The notes below the pieces were generated by a model, which worked only from the letters and a program-made list of their open reading frames with translations, was not told the origin of the DNA and did no database searches. The position numbers and the translations under genes were made by a program. Below are positions 6,933 through 12,967 of a stretch of 15,231 nucleotides of DNA, piece after piece. Source of the DNA: Thiobacillus sp. UBA6918 (GTDB taxonomy: Bacteria > Pseudomonadota > Gammaproteobacteria > Burkholderiales > Thiobacillaceae); the NCBI GenBank assembly GCA_002450925.1, contig DKAU01000160.1, forward strand, positions 164 through 15,394, written 5' to 3'. Numbering within the stretch: the stretch's first letter is position 1; the number at the start of each line of letters is the position of its first letter.

Positions 6933-8165
6933 TTAAACCCGCTTGAAAACCAGCGAGCCGTTCGTTCCGCCAAATCCGAAATTGTTCTTGAGCGCAGCGT
7001 CGATTTTGATTTCCCGCGCTGTATTGGCACAGTAATCAAGATCGCATTCCGGATCCTGCTCGAAAATATTAATGGTGGGAGGCGAAATCTGATGATGGAG
7101 CGCCAGCACGGTAAATACCGATTCCACTCCACCGGCTCCGCCGAGAAGATGACCAGTCATGGACTTGGTGGAATTGACCACCAGCTTGTAGGCGGCATCG
7201 CCCATGGCAAGTTTGATGGCATCGGTCTCGTTCTTGTCGCCCAAAGGGGTAGAGGTACCGTGTGCGTTGACATACTGGATGCCGTCCGGGTTGAGTCCAG
7301 CGTCCTTCAATGCATTTGTCATGGAACGACAGGGCCCATCCGTACTGGGCGCAGTCATGTGGTAGGCGTCACCGCTCATGCCAAAGCCTGCCAATTCAGC
7401 GTATATCTTGGCGCCGCGCTTTATGGCGTGTTCATACTCTTCCAGCACCATCACGCCGGCGCCCTCACCCAGCACAAAGCCGTCACGGCCCTTGTCCCAG
7501 GGACGGCTGGCTGTTGCGGGATCATCATTTCTAGTCGACAAGGCACGTGCTGCGGCAAAACCGCCTACGCCCAACTCTGATACCGCATCTTCGGCACCGC
7601 CTGCAATCATCACATCGGCATCGCCATGCTCGATCAGGCGTGCAGAAAGTCCTATGGCATGCAGACCCGTGGTACAGGCCGTTACGACTGCAAGGTTGGG
7701 TCCCTTCATGCCGTACATGATGGACAGGTTGCCCGAGATCATGTTGATGATGGAACCGGGAATGAAGAAGGGTGAAATCTTGCGCGGGCCCGACTGACGC
7801 AAGAGATCGTGGGTTTCCTCGATCAGCGGCAGCCCGCCAATCCCGGAGCCGATGTTGATGCCAATGCGCTCAGCATTGGCTTCGGTTACTTCCAGTCCGG
7901 AATCCTTGATGGCCTGAATACCTGCAGCCATACCGTATTGGATAAAAATATCCATGCGGCGGGCTTCCTTGGGATTCAGATATTGGCCAACGTCAAAATT
8001 CTTGACCTCACCCGCAATGTGGGAGGCAAAGGGCGTGGGGTCGAAGCGGGTTATCCGGGCAATGCCCGAGCGACCCGCAAGAATATTCTCCCACGATTCC
8101 TGGATGGTATTGCCGACCGGGGAGATTATCCCCAGGCCGGTTACTACGACACGGCGCTTTGACAA
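6933..8165 (-). CDS. fabF: Beta-ketoacyl-ACP synthase II
   Basis: FabF condenses malonyl-ACP with acyl-ACP in fatty acid elongation and is the enzyme linked to temperature control of unsaturated chains in E. coli. The 410-residue thiolase-fold protein has the full catalytic set: C164 in VTACTTG, H302 in NAHGTSTPLGD, K334 and H339 in STKSMTGHLLGGAGG, and the closing NNFGFGGTNGS loop. The initiator is TTG at 8163-8165. A TAA in the same frame at 8187-8189 blocks extension, and any later start would cut the first strand (RRVVVTGLG). No good Shine-Dalgarno sequence is visible. A weak 5-base-pair dyad (8161-8174) includes the start codon. The gene lies 34 bases after acpP, as in many proteobacteria. 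Confidence 0.97.
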   Translation of the reverse strand: MSKRRVVVTGLGIISPVGNTIQESWENILAGRSGIARITRFDPTPFASHIAGEVKNFDVGQYLNPKEARRMDIFIQYGMAAGIQAIKDSGLEVTEANAERIGINIGSGIGGLPLIEETHDLLRQSGPRKISPFFIPGSIINMISGNLSIMYGMKGPNLAVVTACTTGLHAIGLSARLIEHGDADVMIAGGAEDAVSELGVGGFAAARALSTRNDDPATASRPWDKGRDGFVLGEGAGVMVLEEYEHAIKRGAKIYAELAGFGMSGDAYHMTAPSTDGPCRSMTNALKDAGLNPDGIQYVNAHGTSTPLGDKNETDAIKLAMGDAAYKLVVNSTKSMTGHLLGGAGGVESVFTVLALHHQISPPTINIFEQDPECDLDYCANTAREIKIDAALKNNFGFGGTNGSLVFKRV

Positions 8166-8199
8166 GATTTTGTCTCGGAAAAAGCTTTAAAAACAGGCA

Positions 8200-8433
8200 T
8201 CAACCCTTGTGGGAGCTGACGTAGTCGATGGCTTGCTGAACGTTTGTAATCTTTTCAGCTTCTTCATCCGGAATTTCGCACTCGAATTCTTCCTCAAGGG
8301 CCATCACCAGTTCAACGGTGTCCAGGGAATCGGCACCCAAGTCGTCCACGAAGGAAGATTCATTCTTTACATCGGCTTCATTGGCGCCCAGTTGTTCTGC
8401 AACGATTTTCTTGACGCGTGCTTCGATATCCAT
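8200..8433 (-). CDS. acpP: Acyl carrier protein
   Basis: AcpP carries growing acyl chains on a 4'-phosphopantetheine arm for fatty acid and phospholipid synthesis. The protein has 77 residues, the usual size, is strongly acidic, and holds the phosphopantetheine serine S36 in GADSLDTVEL. I set the start at the ATG 8431-8433 (MDIEARVKK). A longer frame exists upstream to 8481 but adds an atypical peptide. The chosen ATG has AGAGGA five bases before it, a strong ribosome binding site suited to an abundant protein. The sequence closely resembles betaproteobacterial AcpP. The 104-base gap to fabG contains a likely separate promoter. Confidence 0.98.
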   Translation of the reverse strand: MDIEARVKKIVAEQLGANEADVKNESSFVDDLGADSLDTVELVMALEEEFECEIPDEEAEKITNVQQAIDYVSSHKG

Positions 8434-8458
8434 GTTTGTCCTCTTTGGTTGATACAGA

Positions 8459-8483
8459 CTTTGGGTAGCTGGGCTAGCCAAAG
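8459..8483 (-). promoter_or_regulatory. Stem-loop at the predicted 5' end of acpP mRNA
   Basis: Positions 8459-8464 pair with 8478-8483 (CTTTGG with CCAAAG) and, after one G-G mismatch, 8466-8469 pair with 8473-8476, leaving a 3-base loop. The hairpin starts within a base or two of the predicted transcription start and ends about 25 bases before the acpP start codon. No T run follows it, so it is not an intrinsic terminator. A stabilising 5' hairpin is a plausible role. Confidence 0.5.
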
Positions 8484-8490
8484 CGGTGCA

Positions 8491-8521
8491 ATTTTACCAA
8501 ACTTGACCGCCAAGCGATCAA
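8491..8521 (-). promoter_or_regulatory. Probable acpP promoter with extended -10
   Basis: On the minus strand TAAAAT (8496-8491) is preceded by TGG, giving an extended -10 element (TGNTAAAAT). TTGATC (8521-8516) lies 19 bases upstream as a weak -35. Transcription would start near 8484, about 50 bases before the acpP ATG. E. coli acpP also has its own promoter in this gap, which supports the reading. A partial dyad, CTTGA at 8502-8506 and TCAAG at 8518-8522, overlaps the -35 and spacer. Confidence 0.6.
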
Positions 8522-8537
8522 GCCCAGTAAAGTCTTT

Positions 8538-9275
8538 TTAAATCATGTACATGCCACCGTTCACATGCAGTGTGGTGCCGGTAATGTACGCAGCTTTGTC
8601 ACCTGCAAGGAAAGCCACGGCATTGGCGATATCCTGCGGAAGGCCCAGTTTGCCGAGCGGAATATGCTCTAGCAGTGCGTTGCGCTGGGCTTCCGGCAGG
8701 GCCTTGGTCATGTCGGTATCAATGAAACCCGGCGCCACGCAATTGACGGTGATGTTGCGGCTGCCGACTTCTCGGGCCAGCGATTTGGTGAAACCCATGA
8801 TGCCGGCCTTGGCTGCACTGTAGTTGGTCTGTCCGGCATTGCCCATGGCGCCTACCACCGAGGCGATGGATATGATGCGGCCGGCACGAGCCTTCATCAT
8901 GGCGCGCAGCACGGCACGTGAAAGACGGAAGACGGACGTTAGGTTGGTCATCATGATGTCGTCCCACTCCTCGTCCTTCATGCGCATGAGGAGGTTGTCG
9001 CGGGTAATGCCGGCATTGTTGACCAGAATGCCGATGGTACCGAAGTCTTTTTCGATTGCGGCGATCACGGCATCAACTTCGGTAGCATCGGTCACATTCA
9101 GCTTCATGCCACGACCCTTCGCACCCGCTTCCTGCAAATAAGCAGTAATGGCTTCCGCGCCTTTGTCCGAGGTCGCGGTGCCGATCACCGTTGCACCCTC
9201 TTTCGCCAGCGCCAGGGCGCAGGCCTGGCCTATTCCGCGCGATGCGCCGGTTACCAGAGCAATTTTGCCATCCAT
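8538..9275 (-). CDS. fabG: 3-oxoacyl-ACP reductase
   Basis: FabG reduces beta-ketoacyl-ACP to beta-hydroxyacyl-ACP with NADPH in each elongation cycle. The 245-residue protein is a classical short-chain dehydrogenase: TGASRGIG (9-16) for cofactor binding, NNAG (86-89), N111, and the catalytic S139, Y152 and K156 (NYSAAK). It ends with HVNGGMYMI, the usual FabG C-terminus that helps form the tetramer. The ATG is preceded by AAGGAG at 9284-9289 with eight bases of spacing, and this site overlaps the fabD stop codon. The gene lies 12 bases from fabD. After it comes the 104-base gap with the acpP promoter. Confidence 0.98.
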   Translation of the reverse strand: MDGKIALVTGASRGIGQACALALAKEGATVIGTATSDKGAEAITAYLQEAGAKGRGMKLNVTDATEVDAVIAAIEKDFGTIGILVNNAGITRDNLLMRMKDEEWDDIMMTNLTSVFRLSRAVLRAMMKARAGRIISIASVVGAMGNAGQTNYSAAKAGIMGFTKSLAREVGSRNITVNCVAPGFIDTDMTKALPEAQRNALLEHIPLGKLGLPQDIANAVAFLAGDKAAYITGTTLHVNGGMYMI

Positions 9276-9287
9276 CCTTAATTCTCC

Positions 9288-10202
9288 TTATTTGATCGAC
9301 TGCAGGGCCGCCTCGTCCACCAGGGCCACACAGGGAACATCATTGATGCGCTTGGAAAGTCCTGCAAGCACCTTGCCGGGGCCGCATTCCACGCAGCGCT
9401 CGATACCTTGGGAAGCCAATGCCTGCACGGTTTCCACCCAGCGTACCGGCGAATGCAGTTGGCGCGCCAGCGCATCCTTTATGGCAACCGGATCACTGTA
9501 GGCTGCCACGTCCGCGTTCTGCAGTACGGGAATCTCCGGGGCACGCAGGTTAACACTCTCGAGATGGGCGCGAAACTGATCGGCCGCAGGCTTCATCAGC
9601 TCGGAATGCGAAGGGACCGATACCGGCAGGGGCAGCGCGCGCTTGGCGCCCTTCTCCTTGGCCAGCACCATGCCGCGTTCGACCGCTGCCTTGTTGCCGG
9701 CAATTACCACCTGGCCGGGGGAATTGAGGTTGACTGCTTCCAGCACTTCACCCTGGGCGGCTTCTGCGCAAACTGCGCGCACGACATCATCATCCAGACC
9801 CAGCACCGCGGCCATGGCACCCACGCCTTCGGGAACCGCATTCTGCATGGCTTCAGCACGGAACCGGGTAAGCTTAATCGCATCGGCAAAGTCCAGTGCA
9901 CCGGCCGCGGTGAGTGCTGCAATCTCGCCCAGGCTGTGACCAGCCATCAGCGCCGGTTTTGAGCCGCCTTGTGCCAGATATACGCGCCAGGTGGCAATAT
10001 CAGCCGCCAGCATGGCTGGTTGGGTGTAAGTTGTTTGATTAAGCGTTTCAACAGGACCCTCGGTCACCAGTTTCCAGAGATCCTCGCCCAGTGCTGCCGA
10101 GGCCTCGTCGAAAGTCTGTTTTACTTCTGGAAATTGTGCCAGGCCACTCATCATGCCTACAGACTGCGAACCTTGGCCGGGAAACAAGAAAGCTGATTTC
10201 AT
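9288..10202 (-). CDS. fabD: Malonyl-CoA:ACP transacylase
   Basis: FabD moves malonyl groups from CoA to ACP, supplying the elongation unit. The 304-residue protein has FPGQGSQ (8-13 region), the nucleophile S90 in GHSLGE, R115 in the position that binds the malonyl carboxylate, and H199 in VPSHSELM, each offset by two from the E. coli numbering of S92, R117 and H201. The ATG at 10200-10202 lies nine bases after the fabH stop. The ribosome binding site is weak (GAG about 10 bases upstream), suggesting coupling to fabH. No anomalies are seen in the reading frame. Confidence 0.98.
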   Translation of the reverse strand: MKSAFLFPGQGSQSVGMMSGLAQFPEVKQTFDEASAALGEDLWKLVTEGPVETLNQTTYTQPAMLAADIATWRVYLAQGGSKPALMAGHSLGEIAALTAAGALDFADAIKLTRFRAEAMQNAVPEGVGAMAAVLGLDDDVVRAVCAEAAQGEVLEAVNLNSPGQVVIAGNKAAVERGMVLAKEKGAKRALPLPVSVPSHSELMKPAADQFRAHLESVNLRAPEIPVLQNADVAAYSDPVAIKDALARQLHSPVRWVETVQALASQGIERCVECGPGKVLAGLSKRINDVPCVALVDEAALQSIK

Positions 10203-10211
10203 AAAATAATC

Positions 10212-11171
10212 TCAAAACTTCACTAATGCGGAACCCCAGGTAAAGCCGCCGCCGAATGCTTCCATCAGCAGTGTCTGGCCACGCTGAATGCGTCCGTCGC
10301 GAACGGCAGTATCAAAGGCCAGCGGGATGGAAGCAGCGGAAGTGTTGCCATGCTGGTCGACGGTCACCACCACGCGCTCGGCCGGCAGGCCCAGCTTTTT
10401 GCCAGTGGCCTGGATGATACGAATATTGGCCTGGTGCGGAACCAGCCAATCGATGTCGGATTTCTGCATACCATTGGCTGCCAGGGTTTCATCGACAATG
10501 GCATCCAGTGTATTCACGGCCATTTTGAACACGGCGTTGCCCTGCATGCGCATGGCGGCCTTGTCGCCATTGCCCATTGACGGGCCTCCATCCACAAAGA
10601 GCAGTTCCTGATATCTGCCATCGGCATGGATGTGGGTGGAAATAATGCCGGGTTCATCACTGGCAGACAGCACTACGGCACCGGCACCATCTCCCCATAG
10701 AATGCAATTGGTGCGATCGGTGAAATCGGTGATGCGAGAAAGCGTTTCAGCGCCAATAACCAGCGCCGTGCGAGCCTGACCTGCCTTGATGAAATTGTTG
10801 GCTGTGGCCAGCGCATAGACAAAACCGCTGCATACGGCCTGCACATCAAATGCCGGGCTGGCATTGGCAATGCCCAGCTTAGCCTGCACGATGCAGGCGG
10901 TGCTTGGAAAAACCCTGTCTGGGGTGGTCGTGGCAACGATAACTAGGTCAACATTGGCGGGCACCACATTTGCCGCCTCCAATGCCTTGCGCGCAGCTGC
11001 TACAGCAAGGTCACTTGTGAGTTCATTATCGGCAGCCCGATGACGAACACGGATGCCGGTTCGCTCGACGATCCACTGATCAGTGGTGTCGATCAACTTT
11101 TCGAAATCGGCATTGGTCATCAGCCTTTCTGGCAAATAACTGCCGGTGCCGATAATGCGTGAATAGGTCAT
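10212..11171 (-). CDS. fabH: Beta-ketoacyl-ACP synthase III
   Basis: FabH starts fatty acid synthesis by condensing acetyl-CoA with malonyl-ACP. The 319-residue protein shows the complete thiolase-fold triad: C114 in QAVCSGFVYAL, H246 in VPHQANIRI and N276 in QHGNTSAAS, close to C112, H244 and N274 of E. coli. The WIVERTGIRVRHR segment near residue 33 and the closing FGGGFTWGSALVKF are also typical. The ATG overlaps the plsX stop as ATGA, so the two genes are probably translationally coupled. PlsX and FabH compete for or link acyl chain entry, and this gene order is conserved widely. Confidence 0.98.
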   Translation of the reverse strand: MTYSRIIGTGSYLPERLMTNADFEKLIDTTDQWIVERTGIRVRHRAADNELTSDLAVAAARKALEAANVVPANVDLVIVATTTPDRVFPSTACIVQAKLGIANASPAFDVQAVCSGFVYALATANNFIKAGQARTALVIGAETLSRITDFTDRTNCILWGDGAGAVVLSASDEPGIISTHIHADGRYQELLFVDGGPSMGNGDKAAMRMQGNAVFKMAVNTLDAIVDETLAANGMQKSDIDWLVPHQANIRIIQATGKKLGLPAERVVVTVDQHGNTSAASIPLAFDTAVRDGRIQRGQTLLMEAFGGGFTWGSALVKF

Positions 11172-12193
11172 GCCTCTTTTGCCTGATTTAGTTGCTGCAA
11201 TTGATCGGAAATACGTGCAAGAACGTTGCCCCGGGCTTCTTCCAATGCCGCCTCGATGGCATGCTCGAAAGAAAACGTGTCGGCGCCGCCATGGCTCTTG
11301 ATCACGACACCGCGCAAACCCAGTAAAGTCGCACCATTATAAGTGCGCGGATCAAGCCGATGCTTGAACGCATGCATCACTGGCAGGGCAACAAGCCCTG
11401 CCAGCTTGGTCAACAGATTGCGGCGGAATTCCTGTTTCAGCACGGTGCTGATCAGTTTGGCGATCCCTTCCGAGGATTTAAGGGCCACGTTGCCGACAAA
11501 GCCGTCGCATACCACAACATCCGTGGTGCCCTTGTAGATATCATCGCCTTCCACATTGCCGTAGAAGTTGATCAGTTCACTGGATCGGATCAAATCGGCT
11601 GCTTCCTTTACCACCTCGTTGCCCTTGATCTCCTCTTCACCGATATTGAGCAAACCAACGGTTGGTCGATCCTTGTGCATGACCACAGAGGTGAGCATGG
11701 AACCCATGAGCGCAAACTGCCACAGATGTTCTGCCGTACAGTCAACGTTGGCACCGAGATCCAGCATCAGCACTGGCCCCTTGAGACTGGGCATGAACGT
11801 GGCGATGGCCGGGCGGTCGATTCCCGAAAGGGTCTTCAGGACGAAACGCGCGGTGGCCATGAGCGCACCGGTATTGCCAGCTGACACGCAGGCGTCCGCT
11901 TCGCCGGACTTCACCAGATCGATGGACACCCGCATGGAGGAATCTTTTTTATTGCGCAGCGCCAAGGCCGGTGATTCGTCCATGGCCACCACTTCGGAAG
12001 CATGACGAATACGAAGACGCGCGCCATCCTTGGCATGCCTTGCCTTCAATTCAGCTTCAATGGTGTCCTGCGGACCTACCAGAATGATATTGAGGTTGTC
12101 ATTCCGAGCCAGACACTTGATTGCGGCAGGAATGGTAACGTGCGGTCCATGATCGCCACCCATGACGTCGATGGCGACAGTGATTTCCCTCAT
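11168..12193 (-). CDS. plsX: Phosphate acyltransferase PlsX
   Basis: PlsX converts acyl-ACP and phosphate to acyl-phosphate, the acyl donor for PlsY in phosphatidic acid synthesis. It is a peripheral membrane protein with a Rossmann-like fold. The 341-residue protein has the expected blocks: VMGGDHGP (10-17), SAGNTGAL (104-111), LDLGANVDC (144-152), NIGEEEIKG (183-191), CDGFVGNV (229-236) and LLGLRGVVIKSHG toward the C-terminus. The ATG at 12191-12193 gives the family's usual N-terminus (MREITVAIDVMGGD). The ribosome binding site is weak (AGG about 10 bases upstream). The 69-base gap to rpmF carries a strong hairpin. Confidence 0.97.
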   Translation of the reverse strand: MREITVAIDVMGGDHGPHVTIPAAIKCLARNDNLNIILVGPQDTIEAELKARHAKDGARLRIRHASEVVAMDESPALALRNKKDSSMRVSIDLVKSGEADACVSAGNTGALMATARFVLKTLSGIDRPAIATFMPSLKGPVLMLDLGANVDCTAEHLWQFALMGSMLTSVVMHKDRPTVGLLNIGEEEIKGNEVVKEAADLIRSSELINFYGNVEGDDIYKGTTDVVVCDGFVGNVALKSSEGIAKLISTVLKQEFRRNLLTKLAGLVALPVMHAFKHRLDPRTYNGATLLGLRGVVIKSHGGADTFSFEHAIEAALEEARGNVLARISDQLQQLNQAKEA

Positions 12194-12229
12194 CGGGTCA
12201 GCCTATTTCAAATAGACAGTTTCATGTGC

Positions 12230-12250
12230 ACCCCTGCCAGCGGCAGGGGT
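12230..12250 (-). promoter_or_regulatory. Perfect 9-bp hairpin between rpmF and plsX
   Basis: ACCCCTGCC (12230-12238) pairs perfectly with GGCAGGGGT (12242-12250) around a 3-base loop. In the minus-strand transcript the hairpin begins 12 bases after the rpmF stop. No U run follows on either strand, so it does not look like an intrinsic terminator. Roles in mRNA stability, processing or pausing are inference. A smaller palindrome, CTATTTCAAATAG, follows at 12203-12215 just before plsX. Confidence 0.6.
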
Positions 12251-12262
12251 TGGAGAAAATGC

Positions 12263-12442
12263 TTACTCGCCTTTGGCTTTGGCGACCTTCTTGCCACGAT
12301 AGTAGCCAGAAGGGGAAACATGGTGGCGCAGATGCACTTCGCCCGTGGTGGGCTCAACCGCCAGAGGGGGGTTGGTCAGAAAATCATGCGAGCGATGCAT
12401 GCCCCGCTTGGAAGGGGATTTTTTGTTCTGTTGAACAGCCAT
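12263..12442 (-). CDS. rpmF: 50S ribosomal protein L32
   Basis: This 59-residue basic protein is ribosomal protein L32. It begins MAVQQNKKSPSKRGMHRSHD and continues with FLTNPPLAVEPTTGEVHLRHH and SPSGYYRGKKV, all diagnostic of the proteobacterial L32 family. The zinc-binding cysteines of some L32 forms are absent, as is usual in this group. The ATG at 12440-12442 has AAGGAG (12449-12454) six bases upstream, a strong site overlapping the end of yceD by proximity: the yceD stop is at 12458-12460. Placement between yceD and plsX is the conserved arrangement and joins ribosome production to lipid synthesis. Confidence 0.97.
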   Translation of the reverse strand: MAVQQNKKSPSKRGMHRSHDFLTNPPLAVEPTTGEVHLRHHVSPSGYYRGKKVAKAKGE

Positions 12443-12457
12443 TTCAAACTCCTTTTC

Positions 12458-12904
12458 TTAAACATCAGCCACCGACATCATTGTGCAATCTTCATGCATG
12501 GGCACTATCGGCAAGCTCAGTAAAACTTCATCTTCTACCACACCCGCCAAATCAAGGGTCTGGCCGGTTACCAACACTTCAATATCTTCGTCAGCAAGCA
12601 CAGTTTCCAATCGATCGGCCTCTGCTTCGCTGGCGGCTAGGTATAGCACCCGGTCGCTGTCGACCGTTACATTAACCGGCTTGAGACAGCGCTGGCACTC
12701 CATTTCCACATCGGCCTTTACGGTACAATGCAGCCGTGGGCGGCCCCGTGCGTCCTGCCCGCCACAGACCCGGTAGTGCAAAATTGCTTCCGGATCCACA
12801 AACTCTTGAGCAAGTCGCTCGAAATCACCTACCATCGTATTGCCTTCCCAGCACCGGGATTTTTCGGCAAAGTTCGACGGCAAAACCTCAGGTCGTTCGA
12901 GCAT
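12458..12904 (-). CDS. yceD: YceD family protein (DUF177), 23S rRNA accumulation protein
   Basis: YceD proteins are linked to 23S rRNA accumulation or large-subunit assembly and are usually encoded just before rpmF. The 148-residue protein carries the ECQRC motif (69-73) and the VEDEVLLSLPIVPMHEDC segment (123-140). These conserved cysteines suggest metal binding, though this is inference. The usual tail after that segment, ending in a PNPFAVL-like motif in E. coli, is missing: the gene stops eight residues after C140. I chose the ATG at 12902-12904 because residues 8-35 align with the family N-terminus. An internal ATG (residue 24, 12833-12835) has GGGAAGG seven bases upstream and is an alternative. 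The promoter position leaves almost no leader for the first ATG. Confidence 0.9.
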   Translation of the reverse strand: MLERPEVLPSNFAEKSRCWEGNTMVGDFERLAQEFVDPEAILHYRVCGGQDARGRPRLHCTVKADVEMECQRCLKPVNVTVDSDRVLYLAASEAEADRLETVLADEDIEVLVTGQTLDLAGVVEDEVLLSLPIVPMHEDCTMMSVADV

Positions 12905-12913
12905 AAGCGCGCA

Positions 12914-12942
12914 ATTTTATGATTTCGCAGTAATTTTGTCAA
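12914..12942 (-). promoter_or_regulatory. Strong sigma-70 type promoter for the yceD-rpmF-plsX-fab operon
   Basis: On the minus strand TTGACA (12942-12937, perfect -35) is followed by exactly 17 bases and TAAAAT (12919-12914, five of six to the -10 consensus). Transcription should start near 12908-12907, only about 3-4 bases before the yceD ATG at 12904. It lies in the 63-base divergent gap and is the best promoter match noticed in the window. I see no equally good promoter on the + strand for pycA. Confidence 0.85.
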
Positions 12943-12967
12943 AGAGAATGCTAAGGATAAAACAGGC

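Noticed and set aside
6732..7580. A 282-codon open frame on the + strand opposite fabF and the start of pabB
   Set aside because: It mirrors two strongly supported genes, has no recognisable domain, and its composition follows the complementary codons. It is a shadow frame.
8523..8534. CCCAGTAAAGTC also found at 11319-11330
   Set aside because: A 12-base repeat is expected by chance several times in 15 kb. One copy is inside plsX coding sequence.
12936..12963. Possible + strand promoter for pycA (TTGTCA, 16 bases, TAAAAC)
   Set aside because: Transcription would begin at or after the GTG start at 12968, so it cannot serve the full-length gene without a leaderless start. The -10 match is weak.
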